40,553 nucleotides of DNA, from positions 1-40,553 of the forward strand of contig NZ_JAJCIA010000037.1 of NCBI RefSeq assembly GCF_020554845.1, written 5' to 3'. Numbering within the stretch: position 1 is the stretch's first letter; every line of letters begins with the position of its first letter. A model generated the notes under the pieces. It saw only the letters and a list, made by a program, of their open reading frames with translations. It did not search any database and was not told where the DNA came from. The translations under genes were made by a program, and so were the position numbers. The DNA comes from Blautia faecis. Its GTDB lineage: Bacteria; Bacillota; Clostridia; Lachnospirales; Lachnospiraceae. This document shows, in pieces, positions 33,847-40,553 of this stretch.

Positions 33847-34489
33847 CGTACTGGGAGTTTCCAGAAATGCAACAGATGAAGAAATAAAGAAGGCATACAG
33901 AAAGTTAAGCCGGAAGTACCATCCGGATGCGAATATTAACAATCCGAACAAGGATCAGGCAGAAGAGAAGTTTAAGGAAGTACAGCAGGCATATGAGCAG
34001 ATCATGAGAGAACGCGAGTATGGAAGCAGTGGTGGATCTTCCGGCGGATACGGTGGTTATGGATATGGAGGATTTGGCGGCTTTGGAGGACAGCAGCGCC
34101 AGAGCACTTACGAAGATGAAGAAAGTGTGCGCAGACGTGCAGCAGCTAATTTTGTTCAGAGCGGACATTATCAGGAGGCTATGAATGTGTTGAATTCCCT
34201 TTCCCAGAAGAATGGAGAGTGGTATTATATTTCCTCCATGGCGAACATGGGAATGGGGAATAATGTAAAAGCGCTGGAGCATATTCGTGAAGCTGTGCGC
34301 CAGGAGCCGAATAATCAGCAGTACCGTATGCTCCTGAACCGGATGGAAGGTGGCGGAAGCTGGTATGAGACACAGCAGGGACCGTTTGGAGGAATGCCAG
34401 TGGCAGGGGATGATATGTGCCTGAAGCTTTGTCTGGCGAATGCGCTTTGCGGAATGTGCTGTCCGGGAAGCGGAGTGCTGTGCTGTTGA
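33830..34489 (+). CDS. DnaJ-domain protein with Cys-rich tail
   Basis: This 219-aa J-protein has an N-terminal J domain (about 1-65) with HPD at 31-33, so it should stimulate a DnaK ATPase. A Gly/Ser/Tyr/Phe-rich linker (about 66-95, [16 protein letters not shown]) and a TPR-like helical pair (about 105-170) follow. The C-terminal tail from about 195 contains seven cysteines ([15 protein letters not shown], then GVLCC). It lacks the DnaJ zinc-finger repeats and substrate domain, so it is a specialised co-chaperone, not DnaJ itself. GGGAG lies before the ATG inside the upstream gene. Confidence 0.88.
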   Translation: MLDPYSVLGVSRNATDEEIKKAYRKLSRKYHPDANINNPNKDQAEEKFKEVQQAYEQIMREREYGSSGGSSGGYGGYGYGGFGGFGGQQRQSTYEDEESVRRRAAANFVQSGHYQEAMNVLNSLSQKNGEWYYISSMANMGMGNNVKALEHIREAVRQEPNNQQYRMLLNRMEGGGSWYETQQGPFGGMPVAGDDMCLKLCLANALCGMCCPGSGVLCC

Positions 34490-34505
34490 TAAAGTAGAAG
34501 TTTAT

Positions 34506-34551
34506 GATACTGTACCGTGGAGAAGGATGCCATTGTACAGTATTCTTTTTT
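34506..34551 (+). terminator. Intrinsic terminator after the J-protein operon
   Basis: ATACTGTAC pairs with GTACAGTAT around a 19-base loop, followed by TCTTTTTTG. Confidence 0.85.
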
Positions 34552-34562
34552 GAGGTGTTTTG

Positions 34563-34584
34563 ATGTTACCAGAGAACAGTAACC
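34563..34584 (+). repeat. Dispersed repeat R1, short fragment (copy E)
   Basis: ATGTTACCAGAGAACAGTAA matches the R1 3' end apart from one or two bases and keeps the GTTAC/GTAAC hairpin. Confidence 0.5.
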
Positions 34585-34613
34585 TTTGAATGACAGATTT
34601 TGTTAAAAATTAA

Positions 34614-34642
34614 TTGACAAGAAAACTCGCACGTATTAAACT
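34614..34642 (+). promoter_or_regulatory. Promoter for ddh
   Basis: A perfect TTGACA (34614-34619) and TAAACT (34637-34642) have a 17-base spacer. The start at about 34650 would give a leader of about 130 bases. Confidence 0.65.
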
Positions 34643-34665
34643 GTTAAAGCGTGAAATAGATATAG

Positions 34666-34765
34666 ATACCGCAGACGTGAAGCATCTGACGTTCGTATGG
34701 GATAATACAGCTTTTGGGGGCTGCATGACCATTTGTGGGGATTGTGCATCTGGCGTGCGGTAGTA
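34666..34765 (+). ncRNA. Candidate structured leader RNA of ddh
   Basis: TACCGCA (34667-34673) and TGCGGTA (34756-34762) can close a roughly 95-base structure. Inside it are possible hairpins with GACGT/ACGTT, CAGC/GCTG around TTTTGGGG, and TGCA/TGCA. The closing stem ends just before the AGGAGG ribosome binding site. It does not match the lysine riboswitch, T-box or other leaders I know. The pairing is drawn by eye. Confidence 0.35.
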
Positions 34766-34781
34766 TAGGAGGAATCAAATA

Positions 34782-35768
34782 ATGAGTATTCGTATTGGTA
34801 TCCTGGGATATGGTAACCTGGGACGTGGCGTAGAATGTGCGATCAAACACAATCCTGATATGGAACTGGTGGGAGTTTTTACCCGTCGTGCTCCTGAAAG
34901 TGTTAAAATTCTGACAGAGACAGCGAAGGTATATTCTGTAGATGATGCTGAGAAGATGAAAGATCAGATCGACGTTATGATTCTTTGCGGCGGAAGTGCT
35001 ACTGACCTGCCAGAGCAGACACCGAAATATGCCCAGTGGTTCAATGTGGTAGACAGCTTTGATACCCATAAGAGAATCCCGGAACATTTTGCAAATGTGG
35101 ACAAAGTAGCTTCAGAGAACGGTCATGTTGGAATTATTTCTGTAGGCTGGGATCCGGGAATGTTTTCCCTGAACCGCATGTATGCAAATGCAATCCTGAC
35201 AAACGGAAAGGATTACACATTCTGGGGAAAAGGCGTAAGCCAGGGACATTCTGATGCAATCCGCCGTATCAAAGGGGTAAAGGATGGCAAACAGTACACT
35301 ATCCCGGTTGAGGCTGCACTGGAAGCAGTAAGAAGCGGAAAGAATCCGGAGCTTACTACAAGGGAGAAACATACCAGAGAGTGTTTCGTAGTAGCTGAGG
35401 AAGGCGCTGATCTTGCAAGAATTGAGAATGAGATCAAGACTATGCCGAACTACTTTGATGAATACGATACCACAGTACATTTTATTTCCGAAGAGGAACT
35501 GAAGCGTGACCACAGCGGAATTCCGCACGGTGGATTTGTAATCCGCACAGGCAAGACCGGCTGGAACGATGAGAACAGTCATGTGATCGAATATAGCCTG
35601 AAACTGGATTCCAATCCGGAATTTACTTCTTCTGTAATTGTTGCATATGCCAGAGCTGCATACCGCATGAACCAGGAAGGACAGAATGGCTGCAAGACGG
35701 TATTTGATGTAGCACCTGCTTACTTAAGCGCTCTGAGCGGAGAAGAATTAAGAAAACATTTGTTATAA
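34782..35768 (+). CDS. ddh: meso-Diaminopimelate dehydrogenase
   Basis: This 328-aa NADPH enzyme makes meso-diaminopimelate in one step from tetrahydrodipicolinate and ammonia, serving peptidoglycan and lysine synthesis. It has the Rossmann loop GILGYGNLGRGVE (6-18), CGGSATDLPEQTP, VVDSFDTHKRIPEHF, VGWDPGMFSLNR and GKGVSQGHSDAIRRIKGV, all typical of Ddh. Length is normal (320-330). AGGAGG precedes the ATG. It is monocistronic between the J-protein and autolysin operons. This dehydrogenase route is common in Lachnospiraceae; whether other DAP routes coexist is not visible here. Confidence 0.95.
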   Translation: MSIRIGILGYGNLGRGVECAIKHNPDMELVGVFTRRAPESVKILTETAKVYSVDDAEKMKDQIDVMILCGGSATDLPEQTPKYAQWFNVVDSFDTHKRIPEHFANVDKVASENGHVGIISVGWDPGMFSLNRMYANAILTNGKDYTFWGKGVSQGHSDAIRRIKGVKDGKQYTIPVEAALEAVRSGKNPELTTREKHTRECFVVAEEGADLARIENEIKTMPNYFDEYDTTVHFISEEELKRDHSGIPHGGFVIRTGKTGWNDENSHVIEYSLKLDSNPEFTSSVIVAYARAAYRMNQEGQNGCKTVFDVAPAYLSALSGEELRKHLL

Positions 35769-35801
35769 TCACTTTATAACAGAAATATTACAGAATTTAT
35801 A

Positions 35802-35843
35802 AAAGGACAGTTCTTTTACATTGTGTGGGACTGTTCTTTTTTT
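35802..35843 (+). terminator. Intrinsic terminator after ddh
   Basis: AAGGACAGT pairs with ACTGTTCTT (one G-U), with loop of about 17 bases, followed by a T run. Confidence 0.8.
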
Positions 35844-35927
35844 ATGGAAAATACCTTTGAAATCATTGCTTTTAAAGAAAAATAATACGAAAATATTGTG
35901 AAAACTTTACAGAGTTTTACTTTCGGG

Positions 35928-35956
35928 TTGACGATAGATGGAAATTGTAATATAAT
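35928..35956 (+). promoter_or_regulatory. Promoter for the cell-wall-binding hydrolase gene
   Basis: TTGACG (35928-35933) and a perfect TATAAT (35951-35956) are 17 bases apart. The 309-base gap 35769-36077 also holds the ddh terminator and the WalR-like box at 35971. Confidence 0.75.
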
Positions 35957-35970
35957 GAGCTACATAAAGC

Positions 35971-35987
35971 TGTAACAACTTTGTAAA
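35971..35987 (+). promoter_or_regulatory. WalR-like box
   Basis: TGTAAC-AACTT-TGTAAA is an exact match to the Bacillus WalR (YycF) consensus TGTWAH-N5-TGTWAH. It lies just downstream of the predicted transcription start, where binding would be expected to repress. Confidence 0.5.
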
Positions 35988-36077
35988 AACTTGAAGATGA
36001 TAATAACAGGGGTTGTGTTTGCTGGACTGCAGTATTACCTGTGGACAGCAACAGATTAATTAAAAAGGAAGGTAAGT

Positions 36078-37598
36078 ATGCAAAACAAATGTAAAAAATT
36101 CAGACTTTGGAGTATCCTGCTGCTGGTAATGCTTATGGCAGCCGGTTTTACATGCCATAGTACATCAAGAGATGTACAGGCTGCCACGAAGAATGGATTC
36201 CGTACAGTAAAAGGAAAAACATACTACTATAAAAACGGCAAGAAAGTCAAAGGATGGCTTACCCTGAACGGTAAGAAATATTATTTTAATAAATCTACCG
36301 GTGTTCAGGTGAAAGGCTGGGTGAAAGATAAAAAGGGCAGAAAGCGTTATTTCACAAGCAAAGCAGGTGTTATGGTAACTGGATGGCTTTCCAATTCCAA
36401 GGGACAGCGCCGTTACTTTGCACCGTCAACCGGATACATGAAGAAAAAGTGGCTGAAGCTTGGCGGAAAGACCTATTACCTTTACGCGAAATCAGGCGTT
36501 GCAGCTACCGGTTTTGTAAAGGACAGCAAAGGAAATATCCGCTATTTTTCCAAAACGGGAATTATGGCCACAGGCTGGCTGACTAGCTCATCAGGAGTGA
36601 AGCGGTATTTTGACACTACATCGAAAACTGCTACCAATGGAATCATGGCAGTTGGATTTAAGACAATTAATAATGTTACCTATTATTTCTACAGCGGCTC
36701 CGGAGCTATGGCGACGGGCTGGGTGGAGAATACAGACAAGGGTACAAAGTACTATTTTGATCCTACTACAGGCGCGATGTACACAGGCACACAGACTATT
36801 GATGGTGTTACATATACATTTTCCAGTACTGGTGTATGTCAGGGAGAGAAGAAGGATGATCCTTCTCCGAATGGAAATACAGGAAATAAGACCATCAAGA
36901 ATTATCTTGCAGGAGCACTTTTACCTGTTGGAAAAGCACTTTACGTATGGGGCGGCGGATGGAATGATTCCACAAGAAAGGGTCTCAGCGATACCATGAC
37001 CAGCTGGTATAATAAATGGTCAGCGAATCCATCCAGTTATGATTACAATAATTACCGTGATCTTTCTACTTCCAATCGTGCGAAAGGATTTGACTGTTCA
37101 GGCTTTGTAGGCTGGTCTGCTTATCAGGTAATGCAGACACAGTCCGGTGTAGGATATGGATACACAGTGGTTTCAGGTGAAATTGGAAGCTATTACAAGG
37201 GGAAAGGCTGGGGATCAATCGTAAATCAGTCTTATCTGTCACAGAATGGATGGGAGCTGAAGCCTGGCGATATCGGATACAATGATGGTCATACATGGAT
37301 CGTTCTTGGACAGTGCAGTGATAAGAGTGTTGTTATCATTCATTCCACTCCGCAGGCAGGTGTCCAGATTTCCGGAACTACCACACCTACGGGAAGCTAT
37401 TCCAGTGAGGCTGCAGCCCTTGCGAAGAAGTATATGTCCTTGTATTCCGGATACAGCATCTTCAACTATCATCCATCCGTTGGAAACTATATCCGAAATG
37501 GAAACTATCTGAGATGGAATGGAGATACACTTTCCGATCCGGATGGTTATTATAATATGACAGCAGACCAGATTTTGTACGATCTGTTTGGAAAATAA
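36078..37598 (+). CDS. Secreted cell-wall-binding-repeat protein with NlpC/P60-like hydrolase domain
   Basis: This 506-aa protein has a signal peptide (about 1-36), about ten aromatic/Gly repeats of the choline/cell-wall-binding type (about 40-258; units such as VTGWLSNSKGQRRYF), a short linker (EKKDDPSPNGNTGN), and a C-terminal cysteine peptidase-like domain (about 275-506). Candidate catalytic residues are Cys340 (GFDCSGF) and His405 (DGHTWIVLG), the NlpC/P60 arrangement. It should attach to the wall and cut peptidoglycan stem peptides. The catalytic domain is longer than the usual 110-aa P60 unit, with an insertion between Cys and His. AAGGAAGG precedes the ATG. Confidence 0.88.
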   Translation: MQNKCKKFRLWSILLLVMLMAAGFTCHSTSRDVQAATKNGFRTVKGKTYYYKNGKKVKGWLTLNGKKYYFNKSTGVQVKGWVKDKKGRKRYFTSKAGVMVTGWLSNSKGQRRYFAPSTGYMKKKWLKLGGKTYYLYAKSGVAATGFVKDSKGNIRYFSKTGIMATGWLTSSSGVKRYFDTTSKTATNGIMAVGFKTINNVTYYFYSGSGAMATGWVENTDKGTKYYFDPTTGAMYTGTQTIDGVTYTFSSTGVCQGEKKDDPSPNGNTGNKTIKNYLAGALLPVGKALYVWGGGWNDSTRKGLSDTMTSWYNKWSANPSSYDYNNYRDLSTSNRAKGFDCSGFVGWSAYQVMQTQSGVGYGYTVVSGEIGSYYKGKGWGSIVNQSYLSQNGWELKPGDIGYNDGHTWIVLGQCSDKSVVIIHSTPQAGVQISGTTTPTGSYSSEAAALAKKYMSLYSGYSIFNYHPSVGNYIRNGNYLRWNGDTLSDPDGYYNMTADQILYDLFGK

Positions 37599-37614
37599 TG
37601 GTTAAGTAATATAC

Positions 37615-37651
37615 AAGAGAGAATCAGTGAAAATACTGGTTCTCTTTTTAT
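37615..37651 (+). terminator. Intrinsic terminator after the wall-binding hydrolase gene
   Basis: AGAGAATCAGT pairs with ACTGGTTCTCT (one G-U) around a GAAAAT-type loop, then TTTTTA. Confidence 0.85.
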
Positions 37652-37733
37652 GTAACAGCGGAAATCTTTGAATTCCCCCTCTGTTGCACAAACACGCTCT
37701 GTGTTCTCTTATTTAGACAAATGTATTACGAAA

Positions 37734-37797
37734 TGTTACAAAGTTTTAAAATTTATTGCGATTTAGGGTTGAAATCTTTGCGAGAGTGTGCTAATAT
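37734..37797 (+). promoter_or_regulatory. Promoter and WalR-like boxes of the CwlO-like gene
   Basis: TTGAAA (37769-37774) and TAATAT (37792-37797) have a 17-base spacer. Upstream, TGTTAC-AAAGT-TTTAAA at 37734-37750 matches the WalR consensus except at one position. A second, inverted partial box (TGTAAT-ATGTT-TGCAAC on the minus strand) lies downstream at 37818-37834. Confidence 0.5.
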
Positions 37798-37881
37798 GTA
37801 GCAAGATTGAATGAAATGTTGCAAACATATTACAAATTGAGCTTTTTAGATTATCAAAAAGATTAACGAGGGTGATGAAAC

Positions 37882-39237
37882 ATGAAGAAAAGAATTGTAT
37901 GTCTGACACTGGCAATTTTAATGTGCGGCTCACAGGTTGTAAGCGTAATGGCTGACCGTGAGAGCGATTTAAGAGAAGAGCAGGCCTGGACAAGCCAGCA
38001 GCTGGATGCTACATACGCACGCATGAGTGCCCTGTGGGATCAGAAGCAGCAGCTTGAGAGCCAGATCGAATCTTTGAATTCTGATCTTGTAAATGTAATG
38101 GTTTCCATTCAGACTCTTGAGAGTGATATCGCTTCCAAGGAAGCAGAAATTGAGAAAACACAGGGTGACCTGACCAAGGCTCAGAATGCCAAGGATAAAC
38201 AGTACGGCGCCATGAAGAAACGTATTCAGTATCTTTATGAAAAAGGTGGAAACAATGCATGGTTCCAGATGATGTTAAATGCAGATAACCTTGCAGACCT
38301 TCTTACCAGAGCTGAGTATACACAGCAGATGTATGAGCAGGACAGAGAGAGCCTTCAGAAATATGCTAGAACGATTGAGGAGGTTCAGAAGTTAGAAGAT
38401 CAGTATGAGCAGGAGAAAGCTGATTTTGAGACCATGAAGGAAGAATATGAGGCTCAGCAGTCTAACCTTCAGTATCAGTTGGATGTAACCCGTGCGAACA
38501 GTGCTGATTGCGAGAATGAGATCGCATACGCACAGCAGCAGGCTACTGAGTATGCGAACCTTCTGGAACAGCAGCAGGCAGAAATTGAGCAGCTTGAGGC
38601 AGAACGTATTGCAGCAGAAGAAGAGGCAAGACGTCAGGCAGAGGCAGAGGCCGCAGCGGCTGCAGCAGCACAGGAAGCAGCTCAGAACGGAGATAATTCC
38701 TCAGAAGAGGTTCAGTATGATGAAGATGGAAATGTTGTAAGTGGTTCTTCTGATGGATCTTCTGATTATGAATATGATGAGTATGGTAATGTAATTGATA
38801 CTGACAATACAGTTGATTACAATTCCGATGCAAACAGCTCCGACAGTTCCTCAGATAGTTCTTCTGACAGTTCATCAGCCAGCAGTTCTTCAGGTTCCGG
38901 CTCTTCTGTTGTATCCTATGCAACACAGTTTGTTGGAAACCCATATGTATGGGGAGGAACAAGCCTTACCAGTGGTGCTGACTGCTCCGGCTTCGTGCAG
39001 AGTGTATATGCAAACTTTGGCGTAAGTCTTCCAAGAACATCTTATGAGCAGCAGAATGCAGGATACGAAGTGTCCTATGCAGATGCACAGCCAGGCGACT
39101 TGATCTGCTATGGCGGACATGTTGCAATCTATATGGGAAATGGACAGATCGTACATGCATCCAATGCCAGAGATGGTATCAAGGTCAGCGATAATGCTGC
39201 ATACAGAACGATTACTTCTGTAAGACGTCTTGTGTAA
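37882..39237 (+). CDS. CwlO-like secreted peptidoglycan endopeptidase (NlpC/P60)
   Basis: This 451-aa protein has a signal peptide (1-24, ending SVMA), a long coiled coil (about 25-255), and a low-complexity Asp/Ser/Tyr linker (about 268-343) with two YDEDGNVV/YDEYGNVI units. The C-terminal NlpC/P60 domain (about 345-451) carries the triad Cys368 (GADCSGF), His413 (GGHVAIYMG) and His425 (IVHASNA). This is the layout of Bacillus CwlO and enterococcal SagA, D,L-endopeptidases that cleave gamma-D-Glu-diaminoacid bonds; CwlO is activated by FtsEX. GAGGGTGATG precedes the ATG. The catalytic domain looks intact. Confidence 0.93.
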   Translation: MKKRIVCLTLAILMCGSQVVSVMADRESDLREEQAWTSQQLDATYARMSALWDQKQQLESQIESLNSDLVNVMVSIQTLESDIASKEAEIEKTQGDLTKAQNAKDKQYGAMKKRIQYLYEKGGNNAWFQMMLNADNLADLLTRAEYTQQMYEQDRESLQKYARTIEEVQKLEDQYEQEKADFETMKEEYEAQQSNLQYQLDVTRANSADCENEIAYAQQQATEYANLLEQQQAEIEQLEAERIAAEEEARRQAEAEAAAAAAAQEAAQNGDNSSEEVQYDEDGNVVSGSSDGSSDYEYDEYGNVIDTDNTVDYNSDANSSDSSSDSSSDSSSASSSSGSGSSVVSYATQFVGNPYVWGGTSLTSGADCSGFVQSVYANFGVSLPRTSYEQQNAGYEVSYADAQPGDLICYGGHVAIYMGNGQIVHASNARDGIKVSDNAAYRTITSVRRLV

Positions 39238-39257
39238 TCTGAATAAATGAATTTGTG

Positions 39258-39296
39258 AGCCCTTTCCGGAAATGAAAATCCGGAAGGGGCTTTTTA
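39258..39296 (+). terminator. Intrinsic terminator after the CwlO-like gene
   Basis: AGCCCTTTCCGGA pairs with TCCGGAAGGGGCT (one mismatch) around an 8-base loop, then TTTTTA. Confidence 0.9.
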
Positions 39297-39406
39297 CTGA
39301 AAATAATGTGGAAAAGCAAAGAAAAAAGAAGTATAGTAAGAATAAAAGTATTGTCTGAAAATCGTAACATAAATATTTCGTATAGCCAGATGAGAGGTGG
39401 AGAAAA

Positions 39407-40453
39407 ATGCTTAGCCATTATCAGATGAAGGAAATTCCATATTTAAGAATATTAGGAAGAACGAATGGCAGTCTGGAACCGGTAACACTATTTTGGACTG
39501 CTTCCGGAATTGAACTGAACGTAAAAGCAACAGAAATATGGGTGAAAATCCGCTCCGATTATGATGTTTTTGAGCCATGGGTGGATGTGATCGTAGACGG
39601 CGTATTGTCCCAACGGCTTATGGTAAATAAGGGAGAACAGGAAATCTGTCTTTTCCGTAATATGGAAAGGGATAAGGTAAGAAATGTAAAGCTTCTTCGT
39701 GATACCCCTGCGTTTCCCACAGATGAAAAAACATTGCTTCAGCTTCTGGAGGTTGAAACTGACGGTGAGTTTTTACCTCTTGAAACACCAAAGCTCAGAT
39801 TGGAGGTAATAGGGGACAGCATTACCTCTGGTGAGGGCGGCAGCGGTGCAGGAGAAGAAATGACATGGAATTCCTTTTGCTTCAATGCCGTGGATAATTA
39901 TGCATATATGGCAGCAAAAGAACTGGGCGCGGTGTACAATTGCATCAGTCAGAGCGGCTGGGGCGTTTTCTGTTCCTGGGAAGGCAATGAGCAGCAGGCA
40001 ATCCCGCTATATTATGAGCAGGTGTGCGGTCTTTTAAATGGAGAAAGAAACAAACAACTGGGTGCTATGGAAAAATGGGATTTCCAGAAGTTTCAGCCTG
40101 ATGTGATCGTGGTGAATCTGGGGACAAACGACAGCAGCGGCACGAAGAATATGGACAGGGTTGGAAAGGCTGTGGAAGACTTTTTGAGAAAACTGCGCGT
40201 ATGTAATCCGGAAAGCTATATTCTGTGGTGTTATGGAATGCTTGGAGATGAGATTTTACCAACGCTTGAGAAAGCGGTGGGGAATTATAAAAGAAAAACA
40301 GGGGATGAACGCGTAGAATTTGTGAAGCTTCCGGATACACTGGAAGGAGAATTTGGATCAAGGCAGCACCCAGGGCACAGATCTCATGAAAGAACAGCGA
40401 AAATCCTGGTGGAGAAGATTCAGGAAAAAATGACGCTGCTGGTCACGCCGTGA
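39407..40453 (+). CDS. SGNH/GDSL hydrolase, CE2-like carbohydrate esterase
   Basis: This 348-aa protein has an N-terminal beta-sandwich (about 1-128), as in CE2 acetyl esterases, and an SGNH domain (about 130-348). Block I is GDSITSG at 136-142 with nucleophile Ser138; block III is NLGTND at 237-242; block V is the catalytic His321 in RQHPGHRSH. CE2 enzymes remove O-acetyl groups from plant polysaccharides. There is no signal peptide, so it should act in the cytoplasm on imported oligosaccharides. GAGGTGGAG precedes the ATG. No glycoside hydrolase is adjacent. Confidence 0.87.
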   Translation: MLSHYQMKEIPYLRILGRTNGSLEPVTLFWTASGIELNVKATEIWVKIRSDYDVFEPWVDVIVDGVLSQRLMVNKGEQEICLFRNMERDKVRNVKLLRDTPAFPTDEKTLLQLLEVETDGEFLPLETPKLRLEVIGDSITSGEGGSGAGEEMTWNSFCFNAVDNYAYMAAKELGAVYNCISQSGWGVFCSWEGNEQQAIPLYYEQVCGLLNGERNKQLGAMEKWDFQKFQPDVIVVNLGTNDSSGTKNMDRVGKAVEDFLRKLRVCNPESYILWCYGMLGDEILPTLEKAVGNYKRKTGDERVEFVKLPDTLEGEFGSRQHPGHRSHERTAKILVEKIQEKMTLLVTP

Positions 40454-40553
40454 CTAGCAACATCTGGTTGATAAAAAAATAACAAAAATCTTTTCAAAGG
40501 GTGTCAAGCGTTTTTGAAAATGTCCTAAAATAATTGAAGTATTAGCCCCGGCT
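40454..40553. other. Right-edge intergenic sequence
   Basis: A loose TTTTCAAA/TTTGAAAA inverted repeat spans about 40492-40520. I see no start of a further gene before the window ends. Confidence 0.4.

Noticed and set aside
34650..34781. Lysine riboswitch or T-box before ddh
   Set aside because: The leader is too short and lacks the lysine aptamer core and the TGGNACCGCG T-box word; I list it only as an unassigned structure.
1..40553. tRNA or rRNA genes
   Set aside because: I saw no cloverleaf with a TTCGA-type arm and CCA end, and no rRNA-like block anywhere in the window.

Overview
The window looks like chromosome of a gut Firmicute of the order Clostridia, most likely a Lachnospiraceae (Blautia/Dorea/Ruminococcus-like). 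The grounds are moderate GC, AGGAGG-type ribosome binding sites with occasional TTG/GTG starts, and a gene set typical of that family: DUF4364, DUF1836, DUF5685, DUF1002, YerC/TrpR-like, meso-diaminopimelate dehydrogenase, bile salt hydrolase, and NlpC/P60 autolysins with cell-wall-binding repeats. The genus is inference; no rRNA or tRNA gene is visible to anchor it.

Layout. 1-9.9 kb is housekeeping: rarA, DUF4364 regulator, a MnmL/YtqA-like radical SAM gene coupled to a YesL membrane protein, TrpR-like and DUF1836 regulators, pcrA, a small acidic membrane protein, and rlmD. About 9.86-17.4 kb is an accessory zone starting exactly at the 3' end of rlmD. It holds three copies of a repeat (R3) that includes the rlmD terminator, and a 23-bp duplication of the rlmD 3' end bounding a 5.2-kb island. 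The island carries a probable three-gene defence-type operon (unknown 256-aa protein, DUF262/DUF1524 GmrSD-like protein, RhuM) and a GNAT acetyltransferase. After it come a PnuC-like transporter, a DinJ/RelB antitoxin with a broken YafQ-type toxin fused to a probable recombinase tail, a phage-like fragment and a ParM-like fragment.

17.4-25.6 kb: a class I cyclic-di-GMP riboswitch with a downstream terminator precedes a 1072-aa cytoplasmic PAS hybrid histidine kinase with two receiver domains. Then come tcdA, an orphan LytTR response regulator, UDP-glucose dehydrogenase and bile salt hydrolase. 25.7-32.4 kb: lon behind a CIRCE (HrcA) operator, a secreted DUF1002 protein, an ECF transporter S component and an RlmI-type rRNA methyltransferase. 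32.5-34.5 kb: a tight zinc-ribbon/DUF5685/DnaJ operon. 34.6-40.5 kb is cell-wall themed: ddh (with a possible structured leader), two secreted NlpC/P60-type hydrolases whose promoters carry WalR-like boxes, and a CE2-like SGNH esterase.

Two dispersed intergenic repeat families run through the window. R1 (about 50 bp, five copies or fragments) and R2 (a palindromic-ended element of 55-155 bp, five copies) lie mostly just upstream of start codons, so several are probably transcribed into 5' leaders.
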